From: Merluccius polli
Taxonomy: Eukaryota > Chordata > Actinopteri > Gadiformes > Merlucciidae
Length of the DNA: 64,000 bases
Assembly: GCA_030340625.1 (NCBI GenBank)
Contig: JAOPHQ010002019.1
Location: forward strand, 141,192 to 205,191
Direction: 5' to 3'
Below are positions 1-7,826 of the stretch, piece after piece. The position numbers and the translations under genes were made by a program. How positions within the stretch are numbered: the stretch's first letter is position 1; every line of letters begins with the position of its first letter. The notes beneath the pieces are model-generated. The model saw nothing but the letters and a program-made list of their open reading frames with translations, had not been told where the DNA came from and ran no database searches.

Positions 1-3000
1 CAGGGATGGCGAACACGCCTGCAGAGTCCAATTTAACTTTTTGTTTCGCAAAGTGTTCCAAATTTGATTTCTATATCAAGTACTAGTGCCATCTCTTGAT
101 GACGACATATGCTGGGAAGAGCTCATTCAGACCTTTCCAAAACACTTGGCCTCATGCCTCTAGGCCTTTCTTTCACAAAGTTATAAGGGTTCAAAGTTTG
201 ACTTTTCGGGGGAGGGGTTAGGGTTAGGGTTGGCGACCCTGAGGTCGCAGAGGGCTGAGATTCGGAGTGGAGGTCCCAGTCAGACCCTGTGAACAGCTCG
301 TCAAGTCTCGGGGCGCTGACACCTTCCTGTCTCTTAATTGGTCTCTTGCCCAAATGCTGAGCGAGAAGCACTTGGGGGTTACACTTCTGAGTAGTTCTGA
401 TGGAAAAAGTGACCTTAACAGGGAATTTTTTTTCTGTTGGGTGAAAAAGGCCGACTGTCGCATATGTCGTTCATGGGAACAAGATGGACACGTGAATGCG
501 TTTTGGAACCTCTCGCTATCTCGAAAGGTCACACAATGAGCAGGTTAGCGTTTTCCCCATTCACTTATATTGCCTTTTGGAAGCACCTTTCACCCTCTGT
601 AAAAGGCCAAAGAAAAGCTGTTTCTGTCTGAGCTTGAGGTATGTTGTAGCACCAACAACCTTCTCTTTTGGCTATAAGTTTGGAGCTTCAGCCTCTTAAG
701 ATGGCAGAGCGGCACCGTTGAACGCTTCCCAAATGTCAATAGGTCAAGTGAGGCCTTCCAAAATGAGCGGAGTACCCAATCTGGAAGTGTCTACCGTTCC
801 ACAATGAAAAGACAGAAATGCCCCAAAATAAGACACTGGGCTATTTCAGGGATGGTGAACGCGCCTGCAGAGGGAATGGCTCCTTTTCAGAACTCAGTCA
901 TGGTTTAGCCCCGCTTCCAAAAGGAGAGGGGTACCGAATCTGGAAGTGAAAACCATTCCACAATGAAACAACAGAAATGCCCCAAAATAAGACACTGGGC
1001 TATTTCAGGGATGGCGAACACGCCTGCAGAGTCCAATTTAACTTTTCGTTTTGCAAAGTGTTCCAAATTTGATTTCTATATCAAGAACTAGTGCCATCTC
1101 TTGATGACGACATATGCTGGGAAGAGCTCATTCAGACCTTTCCAAAACACTTGGCCTCATGCCTCTAGGCCTTTCTTTCACAAAGTTATAAGGGTTCAAA
1201 GTTTGACTTTTCGGGGGAGGGGTTAGGGTTAGGGTTGGCGACCCTGAGGTCGCAGAGGGCTGAGATTCGGAGTGGAGGTCCCAGTCAGACCCTGTGAACA
1301 GCTCGTCAAGTCTCGGGGCGCTGACACCTTCCTGTCTCTTAATTGGTCTCTTGCCCAAATGCTGAGCGAGAAGCACTTGGGGGTTACACTTCTGAGTAGT
1401 TCTGATAGAAAAAGTGACCTTAACAAGGAATTTTTTTTCTGTTGGGTGAAAAAGGCCGACTGTCGCATATGTCGTTCATGGGAACAAGAGGGACGCGTGT
1501 ATGCGTTTTGGTACCTCTCGCTATCTCGAAAGGTCACGAAATTAGTAGGTTAGGGTTCCCCATTCACTTATATTGCCTTTTGGAAGCACCTTTCACCCTC
1601 TGTAAAAAGCCAAGGAAATGGTTTTTTCTGTCCAAACTTGAGGTATGTTGTAGCAGCAACAACCTTCTCCTTTGGCTATAAGTTTGGAGCTTCAGCCTCT
1701 TAAGATGGCAGAGCGGCACCGTTGAACGCTTCCCAAATGTCAATAGGTCAAATGAGGCCTTCCAAAATGAGCGGAGTACCCAATCTGGAAGTTAAACTAA
1801 ACAAGGAATTTCTTTTTTTCTGTTGGGTGAAAAAGGCAGACTGTCGCATATGTCATTCATGGGAACAAGAGGGACGCGTGTATGCATTTTGGTACCACTC
1901 GCTATCTCGAAAGGTCACGAAATTAGTAGGTTAGGGTTTTCCCCAATCACTTAGAATTGCCTTTTGGAAGCACCTTTCACCCTCTGTAAAAGGCCAAAGA
2001 AAAGATGTTTCTGTCTGAGCTTGAGGTATGTTGTAGCACCAACAACCTTCTCTTTTGGCTATAAGTTTGGAGCTTCAGCCTCTTAAGATGGCAGAGCGGC
2101 ACCGTTGAACGCTTCCCAAATGTCAATAGGTCAAGTGAGGCCTTCCAAAAAGAGCGGAGTACCCAATCTGGAAGTGACTACCATTCCACAATGAAACAAC
2201 AGAAATGTCCCAAAATAAGACACTGGGCTATTTCAGGGAGGGTGAACGCGCCTGCAGAGGGAATGGCTCCTTTTCAGAACTCAGTCATGGTTTAGCCCCG
2301 CTTCCAAAAGGAGAGGGGTACCGAATCTGGAAGTGAAAACCATTCCACAATGAAACAACATAAATGCCCCAAAATAAGACACTGGGCTATTTCAGGGATG
2401 GCGAACACGCCTGCAGAGTCCAATTTAACTTTTCGTTTCACAAAGTGTTCCAAATGTAATTTCTATATCAAGAAATAGTGCCTTCTATTGATGATGACAT
2501 GTGCTGGAAAGAGCTCATTCAGACCTTTCCAAAACACTTGGCCTCATTCCTCTAGGCCTTTCCTTCACAAAGTTATAAGGGTTCAAAGTTGACCTATCGG
2601 GGGAGGGGTTAGGGTTAGGGTTGGCGACCCCGAGGTCGCAGAGGGCTGAGATTCGGAGTGGAGGTCCCAGTCAGACCCTGTGACAAGCTTGTCAAGTCTC
2701 GGGGCGCTGACACCTTCCTGTCTCTTAATTGGTCTCTTGCCCAAATGCTGAGCGAGAAGCACTTGGGGGTTACACTTTTGAGTAGTTCTGATAGAAAAAG
2801 TGACCTTAACAAGGAATTTTTTTTCTGTTGGGCGAAAAAGGCCGACTGTCGCATATGTCGTTCATGGGAACAAGAGGGACGCGTGTATGCGTTTTGGTAC
2901 CTCTCGCTATCTCGAAAGGTCACGAAATTAGTAGGTTAGGGTTTTCCCCATTCACTTATATTGCCTTTTGGAAGCACCTTTCACCCTCTGTAAAAAGCCA

Positions 3001-3587
3001 AGGAAATGGTTTTTCTGTCCGAACTTGAGGTATGTTGTAGCACCAACAACCTTCTCCTTTGGCAATAAGTTTGGAGCTTCAGCCTCTTAAGATGACAGAG
3101 CGGCACCGTTGAACGCTTCCCAAATGTCAATAGGTCAAGTGAGGCCTTCCAAAATGAGCGGAGTACCCAATCTGGAAGTGTCTACCGTTCCACAATGAAA
3201 AGACAGAAATGCCCCAAAATAAGACTCTGGGCTATTTTAGGGATGGTGAACGCGCCTGCAGAGGAAATGGCTCATTTTCAGAACTCAGTCATGGTTTAGC
3301 CCCGCTTCCAAAAGGAGAGGGGTACCGAATGTGGAAGTGAAAACCATTCCACAATGAAACAACAGAAATGCCCCAAAATAAGACACTGGGCTATTTCAGG
3401 GATGGCGAACACGCCTGCAGAGTCCAATTTAACTTTTCGTTTCGCAAAGTGTTCCAAATTTGATTTCTATATCAAGAACTAGTGCCATCTCTTGATGAAC
3501 GCGCCTGCAGAGGAAATGGCTCCTTTTCAGAACTCAGTCATCGTTTAGCCCCGCTTCCAAAAAGGAGAGGGGTACCGAATCTGGAAG
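1..3587 (+). repeat. Module A tandem array, copy 1
   Basis: Tandem copies of the A unit, with the landmark GGCGACCC at 232, 1237 and 2623, so the periods are 1005 and 1386 bp. Each unit begins after a short telomere dimer (GGGTTAGGGTTAGGG, for example 216-231). It continues through a moderately GC-rich stretch and ends in AT-rich sequence with GGAAGTG boxes. The longer unit differs from the shorter by an internal duplication of about 380 bp: the GGAATTT(C)TTTTTTCTGTTGG landmark recurs at 1427 and 1805. The array ends at a roughly 187-bp deletion near 3496, relative to the otherwise matching copy at 22967-23180, and then runs into minisatellite B. I see no coding signal. The unit family is not one I can name. 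The repeat structure itself is directly visible. Confidence 0.93.
1424..2185 (+). repeat. Internal ~380-bp sub-repeat of the A unit (example)
   Basis: Two direct copies of a roughly 380-bp segment lie head to tail inside the 1386-bp form of A. Each starts at GGAATTT, passes through CTGTTGGGTGAAAAAGGC, CATATGTC and CTCGCTATCTCGAAAGGTCAC, and ends near CCCAATCTGGAAGT. The second copy has GGCAGACTG where the first has GGCCGACTG, and begins GGAATTTC instead of GGAATTTT, so the two copies can be told apart. The same distinguishing bases recur in the long units of arrays 2-5, so the duplication predates spread of the array. The 1005-bp unit has only one copy. Confidence 0.85.
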
Positions 3588-4743
3588 TTGGAAGTTGTAA
3601 TTTGTCAGTGTCACCATTGAACATATGTAGATTTGGAAGTTGGAAGTTGCAATCTGGAAGTTGTCATTTTTGTCAGTGTCACCATTGAACATATGTAGAT
3701 TTGGAAGTTGGAAGTTGGATTCTGGAAATGGAAGTTGGAAGCTGGAAATGGAAGTTGGAAGTTGCAATCTGGAAGTTGTCATTTTTGTCAGAGTGTCACC
3801 ATTGAACATGTGTAGATTTGGAAGTTGGAAGTTGGAATCCCCGCTTCCAAAAAGGAGAGGGGTACCGAATCTGGAAGTTGGAAGTTCTGTCAGAGTGTCA
3901 CCATTGAACATATGTAGATTTGGAAGTTGGAAGTTTTGTCAGAGTGTCACCATTGAACATATGTAGATTTGGAAGTTGGAAGTTGGATTCTGGAAATGGA
4001 AGTTGGAAGCTGGAAATGGAAGTTGGAAGTTGCAATCTGGAAGTTGTCATTTTTGTCAGAGTGTCACCATTGAACATGTGTAGATTTGGAAGTTGGAAGT
4101 TGGAATCCCCACTTCCAAAAAGGAGAGGGGTACCGAATCTGGAAGTTGGAAGTTCTGTCAGAGTGTCACCATTGAACATATGTAGATTTGGAAGTTGGAA
4201 GTTTTGTCAGAGTGTCACCATTGAACATATGTAGATTTGGAAGTTGGAAGTTTTGTCAGAGTGTCAACATTGAACATATGTAGATTTGGAATTTGGAAGT
4301 TGGATTCTGGAAGCTGGAAATGGAAGTTGGAAGCTGGAAGTTGGAAGTTGCAATCTGGAAGTTGTCATTTTTGTCAGTGTCACCATTGAACATATGTAGA
4401 TTTGGAAGTTGGAAGTTTTGTCAGAGTGTCACCATTGAACATATGTAGATTTGGAAGTTGGAAGTTTTGTCAGAGTGTCACCATTGAACATATGTAGATT
4501 TGGAAGTTGGAAGTTTTGTCAGAGTGTCACCATTGAACATATGTAGATTTGGAAGTTGGAAGTTTTGTCAGAGTGTCACCATTGAACATATGTAGATTTG
4601 GAAGTTGGAAGTTGGATTCTGGAAGCTGGAAATGGAAGTTGGAAGCTGGAAGTTGGAAGTTGCAATCTGGAAGTTGGAAGCTGGAAGTTGGAAGTTGCAA
4701 TCTGGAAGTTGCCAACATATGTAGATTTGGAAGTTGGAAGTAG
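3588..4743 (+). repeat. Module B minisatellite array, copy 1 (+ orientation)
   Basis: This is a minisatellite of GGAAGTT heptamers combined with a roughly 34-bp tail carrying GTCAGAGTGTCACCATTGAA and CATATGTAGATTT. The simple period is 49 bp. Longer variants add GGAAGCTGGAAATGGAAGTT or CAATCTGGAAGTTGTCATTTTT. Fragments of A containing CCCGCTTCCAAAAAGGAGAG are embedded near 3839 and 4107, so A and B pieces have been shuffled together. The array begins where an A unit reaches GGTACCGAATCTGGAAGT and simply continues as TGGAAGT. Reading frames through it (rich in FQLPTS or WKLEVGS) are repeat artefacts. Confidence 0.92.
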
Positions 4744-5001
4744 GTAAATGACCTGAAGTTCGTTAAAAATCAATGTATAGTCTAAGTCCACCAACAGCAA
4801 TTGGTTCATGTCTACAATTTTGAAGTTGGAAGTAGGTCAATGTCCTGAAGTTGGAAGTTCATTAAAAATCAATGTATAGTCTAAGTCCACCAATGATGTA
4901 AGTGGGGGTATGCATGTTTTCCTTTTAGTATGATAATTAGAGCCATTAAACCATTTACATTTACATGTAGGGAATTTAGCAGACGCTTTTGTCCAAAGCG
5001 A

Positions 5002-5035
5002 CTTACCAGGCAGACAGTATTGTCTGCCTGGTAAG
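5002..5035. repeat. Perfect inverted repeat (15-bp arms, 4-nt loop) in C copy 1
   Basis: CTTACCAGGCAGACA at 5002-5016 is the exact reverse complement of TGTCTGCCTGGTAAG at 5021-5035, with loop GTAT. It begins in the CGACTTAC end of the teleost-type repeat. A similar hairpin is at 24404-24437 and 34879-34912. The copy at 54779-54812 has one arm mismatch (GGAAAG for GGTAAG). It could be a fold-back end of a small transposon or an inverted duplication made at insertion; a function as RNA is not supported. Confidence 0.9.
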
Positions 5036-5158
5036 CATTTCTACCCTGAGCACTTGGTCCACCACCCTATCTATTCCTTCAGGTTATGTACTACAATATA
5101 TAAAACATATATATATATATACATATACATGTTAATTAATTGATATTTTATTTTCAGA

Positions 5159-5290
5159 ATGCCACCAGCAAGGAGAGAGTGTGCGGGATGTTATTGACAT
5201 GGTCCATAATGGAGAGAGTGAGGTTGAGACACCGATGAGAGTGATGAAGCCGTCACACTTGTGTCATCCTTTGCTGGACCTGAACCTTAA
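5159..5290 (+). pseudogene. Broken copy of the C-module exon, copy 1
   Basis: Aligned to the open copy at 54952-55107, this copy lacks 11 bp early (CCGCGATACAG) and 13 bp later (TGGAAATCAGTGA). The first loss shifts the frame, so translation from the same ATG stops after 12 codons at 5195-5197. The two losses total 24 bp, so the frame is regained downstream and the original TAA at 5288 is still in register. Both losses are flanked by short direct repeats (AG and GA). The identical pair of deletions is present in copies 2 and 3, so they were inherited by duplication rather than arising independently. Confidence 0.75.
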
Positions 5291-5377
5291 TATTTTTAAT
5301 ATTGTTTATTATTTTTAATAAATGACTTCATAAAAATATGACTAATGTGTGATTATTATTAATGTTACAAAAATGAC

Positions 5378-5812
5378 AACTTCCAACTTCCAAATCTACA
5401 CATGTTCAATGGTGACACTCTGACAAAACTTCCAACTTCCAACTTCAGGACATTTACCTACTTCCAACTTCCAAATCTACATATGTTCAATGGTGACACT
5501 CTGACAAAAATGACAACTTCCAACTTCCAAATCTACATATGTTCAATCCACTTCCAAATTAAAGGCACTTCCAACTTCCAAATTCAGGACATTTACCTAC
5601 TTCCAACTTCCAAATCTACATATGTTCAATGGTGACACTCTGACAAAAATGACAACTTCCAACTTCCAAATCTACATATGTTCAATCCACTTCCAAATTA
5701 AAGGCACTTCCAACTTCCAAATTCAGCATAAAATCCATCTGCCCCCTGGTGGTGAAAAATCCACTTCCAAATTAAAGGCACTTCCAACTTCCAACTTCCA
5801 ACTTCCAAATAA
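5378..5812 (-). repeat. Module B' minisatellite, inverted, copy 1
   Basis: The same minisatellite as module B but reverse-complemented: CTTCCAACTTCCAAATCTAC, then ATATGTTCAATGGTGACACT and CTGACAAAA. With B at 3588-4743 it forms inverted arms around C. It also carries pieces not seen in the + arrays, such as CAGGACATTTACCTA and CCACTTCCAAATTAAAGGCA. The last part overlaps a CTCF-type motif. A 77-residue frame through it is a repeat artefact. Confidence 0.92.
5738..5752 (-). promoter_or_regulatory. CTCF-type motif, copy 1
   Basis: TCTGCCCCCTGGTGG matches the reverse complement of the CTCF consensus CCASYAGRKGGCRSY at 14 of 15 positions by hand comparison. It sits between inverted minisatellite B' and module D, about 320 bp before the telomeric section starts. 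The same 15 bases are at 25208, 35683 and 55636. Occupancy cannot be judged from sequence, but the motif match is direct. Confidence 0.65.
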
Positions 5813-6064
5813 AGATTTGGACTAGCGCCCCCGAATTTTGCATGGTCATTGGTGGAATTGCAACGTTTTTTCAAAACACTATAACTCAGAGGAAACAAAT
5901 GACAGAGTTTTGAAAATATTTTTCTAGGGTTAGGGTTGACGAACCCTAACCTTAAACCCTAACCTTTTGTACTGTAACCTTTCTGGAAATTTATGAAAAA
6001 TACCTTCCAAAATCAGCCCCTCAACTTCCAACTTCCAAATTCCACCTTCCAAAATCAGACTGAG
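5813..6064 (+). other. Module D, link between B' and telomeric section, copy 1
   Basis: About 250 bp of mostly unique-looking sequence: GCGCCCCCGAATTTTGCATG, a run with TTCAAAACACTATAACTCAG, then small telomere repeats in both orientations (5925-5966), then GGAAGT-complement pieces (CTTCCAACTTCC, about 6022). It occurs four times, always between B' and the telomeric section. No reading frame or RNA fold suggests a product. Confidence 0.8.
5928..5951. repeat. Head-to-head telomere repeat hairpin in D, copy 1
   Basis: GGTTAGGGTT (5928-5937) and its exact complement AACCCTAACC (5942-5951) face each other across a 4-nt gap, followed by more CCCTAA on the same side to about 5966. This is the main place where C-strand telomere sequence appears on the + strand in cycle 1. 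A second small inversion (TTAGGGTT, CA, AACCCTAA) is at about 6066-6083. All four D copies carry both. Confidence 0.88.
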
Positions 6065-6111
6065 GTTAGGGTTCAAACCCTAATTAGGGTTAGGGTTAGG
6101 GTTAGGGTTAG
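6065..6111 (+). repeat. Short TTAGGG tract joining D to F
   Basis: About five G-strand telomere repeats after a small CCCTAA inversion. In the other three cycles the same D end continues through TTAGGG into E, H or J instead of F, so this tract is a module junction. Confidence 0.9.
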
Positions 6112-6628
6112 GTTTTTGTTGCAGTTTTCTTTATGTGGGTCAAGGACTCTTGATTGCACGGGCACACCACCCCCTCCCTCCCCACATTTTCCTGGGTCTC
6201 AGAGAGGGATCCTTTAAAATATAAAAGAGTTGACCAAGTCCCAACAATGTTGGGTGGGTCCCGCCCATGCATCCCTCCGGCCCCCGCAGGGCCCGACCCC
6301 AAGCCTTGCTGCCAGTCCTTGGCCTCGGGTGGAGGGACTTATGGGCACTTGTGGAACCCCCGTTCAAGCCCCGGCCGGCCCACCTGGTGTGTGCATGTGT
6401 GTGTGTCGGTGGGCTGGGGCTTGACGGGGGCTGGGAGACCATGCCCTGCCCAACCCCTAAACCGATCGCACGCCAGGGCTGCCGGACCCCGCAAGGGTCG
6501 GACAGGATGCAGGGCGGACACCCAAGCAGAAAGCATATCCCCTTCCATCGCCCGTTTGGGGCTGGTGGATTGGATGGGGTATGGGATGAAGAATGGTGGG
6601 AGTGAGATGTGGGGTGGGAGTGGTTCAG
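6112..6628 (+). other. Module F: GC-rich, CpG-rich block with TATA box, copy 1
   Basis: A roughly 517-bp block of strikingly different composition from its neighbours: GC-rich, with around twenty CpGs by rough count between 6255 and 6560 (for example CCCCGGCCGGCCC, ACCGATCGCACGCC), plus a GTGTGTGTG run. It is bounded on both sides by telomere repeats. A canonical TATA box lies near its left end. Downstream on the same strand are G-rich telomere variants and then pure TTAGGG. A 159-codon frame (6154-6633) and overlapping frames on both strands exist, but all are low-complexity and run into telomere repeat, so I do not call a gene. The block may be a promoter island for telomere-containing RNA; that role is inferred from layout only. 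Confidence 0.75.
6220..6227 (+). promoter_or_regulatory. TATA box in F, copy 1
   Basis: TATAAAAG fits the TATA consensus exactly and lies in a TTTAAAATATAAAAGAG context between C-rich and GC-rich DNA. A start about 30 bp downstream (near 6250) would transcribe the CpG-rich block and then G-strand telomere repeats. Identical boxes are at 11000, 14788, 39190 and 57111. Confidence 0.5.
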
Positions 6629-6763
6629 GTTAGGGTTAGGTTGTGGGTTAGGGATGGGGATTAGGGTTGGGGTTAGGGATAAGGGTTAGGGGTGGGGGTT
6701 AGGGTTAGGGGTTAAGGTTAGGGTTGGGGGTTAGGGATGGGGGTTAGGGTTAGGAATTAGGGT
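6629..6763 (+). repeat. Module G: degenerate telomere variants, copy 1
   Basis: G-rich variant telomere units: TTAGGGATGGGGA, TTGGGG, ATAAGGG, TTAGGGGTGGGGG, TTAAGG and GGAATTAGGG. The exact order of variants is the same in all five G copies, so the tract spreads as a block rather than by fresh telomerase addition. The runs of three to five G make it a strong G-quadruplex candidate. Confidence 0.9.
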
Positions 6764-6874
6764 TGGGTTAGGGTTAGGGTTAGGGTTAGGGTTAGGGTTA
6801 GGGTTAGGGTTAGGGTTAGGGTTAGGGTTAGGGTTAGGGTTAGGGTTAGGGTTAGGGTTAGGGTTAGGGTTAGG
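6764..6874 (+). repeat. Pure (TTAGGG)n tract, about 18 copies
   Basis: Uninterrupted vertebrate telomere hexamer, G-strand on +, among the longest perfect tracts in the window. It follows G and is followed by module H at TTACAGGCTCAG. Confidence 0.97.
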
Positions 6875-7336
6875 TTACAGGCTCAGCGAGGTAATGGGTA
6901 CCCCTACCCACATGCGAATATCTTCAGATAGGAATATCCCATGTGGATGAAACCAAGTTCTACCCCCCCTAAATGAGGCCTAAAAATCACAATGAGCCCA
7001 CCCCCAAGTCTCCATGACTTCCGGTTCCGGAGATACGGCCGTTTTTTTTGTTTTTTTTTGCCATATCTCCGGAACGGAAAGGGGGATCGACATGGGACCA
7101 CCTCAGGCGTGTTCAGAGACCACGAATTAGGTCTGACGCCACCCACTTAGAAGTCGCCATGACCTTTGGTTCCGGAGATATAGCCGTTTAAAATTTCCCC
7201 ATTGAAACGAATGGGGAAAATCAAAAATTGTTCTAAGTCCAAAGTGTGTTCCAAAAAAAGTGCCCACAGAAAGTGTATAGGAGTACGTTTCGGAGCATTT
7301 GGAGTCGATTGGTACCCACATTTTGTGACATACAAA
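6875..7336 (+). repeat. Module H satellite, copy 1
   Basis: A roughly 462-bp block beginning TTACAGGCTCAGCGAGG. It contains an inverted repeat with one mismatch, TTCCGGAGATACGGC (7025-7039) against GCCATATCTCCGGAA (7060-7074), around a T-rich 20-nt loop. It also holds an imperfect direct repeat of CATGAC..GGTTCCGGAGATA near 7013 and 7150. Several stretches align with module J, for example GACTTCCGGTTCCGGAGATA against GACTTACGGTTCCCGAGATA, so H and J look like diverged members of one family. No gene is supported. Confidence 0.8.
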
Positions 7337-7362
7337 TTAGGGTTAGGGTTGTGTGTGTGTGT
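7337..7362 (+). repeat. TTAGGG dimer plus (GT)n microsatellite
   Basis: Two telomere units (7337-7349) run directly into a short GT tract (about 7350-7362) that marks the boundary between H and I. It is present in all four H-I junctions. Confidence 0.9.
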
Positions 7363-7747
7363 AACACTCACCACCTGATCAGCACAAACCAGTTGTTAAC
7401 ACCGCTAGGTAGCTCTGGTTTGGCCAATCAGGACCGAAGCTCTGTTCTGATGATGAAGCCACGTCAGCTCCATACAGCGCAGGGTGCTAAACAACATGTT
7501 AAGCTAAAAAGCCTTTATCCTGTGCCACATACACCGCACGACCCCAGGAATGGCTTTAGAAAAAACTCCATATTCATGTTATAGTCTAATCTCCAGGTGT
7601 TAACTTCAATAACGGTTTCAATATTGATTAAACATCAATTGTGTTGTATTCTTCTGATGGGTAATGGTATCCATCCTGTCCAATCAGAATCTTGATTCGT
7701 GACTTCGTTAAGGAATTAACACTAGGAGAGTGATTTCGCGATACGAT

Positions 7748-7765
7748 TACCCAGAATGCAACGCA
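7748..7765 (+). promoter_or_regulatory. ZNF143/Staf-type binding site, I copy 1
   Basis: TACCCAGAATGCAACGCA fits the Staf consensus YWCCCRNMATSCMYYRCR with one mismatch by hand comparison. It is 6 bp upstream of an octamer, a pairing typical of vertebrate snRNA distal elements. Copies are at 12521, 36930 and 40719. Confidence 0.6.
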
Positions 7766-7771
7766 TTGTTT

Positions 7772-7779
7772 ATTTGCAT
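7772..7779 (+). promoter_or_regulatory. Octamer motif ATTTGCAT, I copy 1
   Basis: Exact Oct-1/POU octamer, 6 bp after the Staf-type site and 39 bp before TATATAAG. Copies are at 12545, 36954 and 40743. Confidence 0.55.
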
Positions 7780-7818
7780 TAACCCTCCCCTAAACGCGTT
7801 TTGGGCAATAACTTTAGT

Positions 7819-7826
7819 TATATAAG
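7819..7826 (+). promoter_or_regulatory. TATA box TATATAAG, I copy 1
   Basis: TATATAAG lies 71 bp after the start of the Staf-type site in every copy I checked (7819, 12592, 37001, 40790). A start near 7850 would give an RNA of about 100 nt before the first UUAGGG repeat at 7946. Confidence 0.5.

Larger units (their letters stand above)
4744..5377 (+). mobile_element. Module C: degraded mobile-element remnant, copy 1
   Basis: AT-rich non-minisatellite block flanked by B on the left and inverted B on the right. In order it holds a twice-repeated piece containing AAAAATCAATGTATAGTCTA (about 4767 and 4866); a teleost-type repeat end (CATTTACATTTACATGTAGG, then GCAGACGCTTTTGTCCAAAG, about 4952-5005); a perfect 15-bp-stem hairpin; an (AT)n stretch at about 5107-5121; a splice-acceptor-like pyrimidine tract ending in CAG at 5157; and a broken short exon with AATAAA at 5317-5322. 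The GCAGACGC...CGACTTAC sequence is one I know as widespread in teleost genomes, but I cannot assign its family. Confidence 0.7.

Noticed and set aside
224..539. Overlapping 102-codon (- strand) and 90-93-codon (+ strand) frames repeated in nearly every A unit
   Set aside because: Both strands are open over the same bases. Copies differ by amino-acid changes without a synonymous bias that I can see; some + frames stop early (19392, 46819, 60163) and others are shifted by indels (61534, 62540 units). There are no recognisable domains. Recurrence reflects copying of the DNA.
6355..6380. Possible tRNA B-box (GTTCAAGCCCC) in F
   Set aside because: No A-box at suitable distance and no cloverleaf that I could draw; the match is only partial.
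6154..6633. 159-codon frame in module F
   Set aside because: GC-rich DNA opens long frames by chance. Two other frames and the opposite strand are also open, the frame shifts at one extra C in copy 2, and the frame ends in telomere repeat.
6764..6874. True chromosome end
   Set aside because: The tract is only about 110 bp and is followed by more than 57 kb of other sequence, so it is interstitial within this window.
7025..7074. Bacterial-style terminator (inverted repeat with T-run) in H
   Set aside because: The T-run is in the loop, not after the stem, and this is vertebrate DNA.
7246..7584. 112-codon frame across the H/I boundary, present in four copies
   Set aside because: It runs through a TTAGGG dimer and a GT microsatellite, has no domain-like features, and the copies are near-identical duplicates, so their agreement is not evidence of selection.
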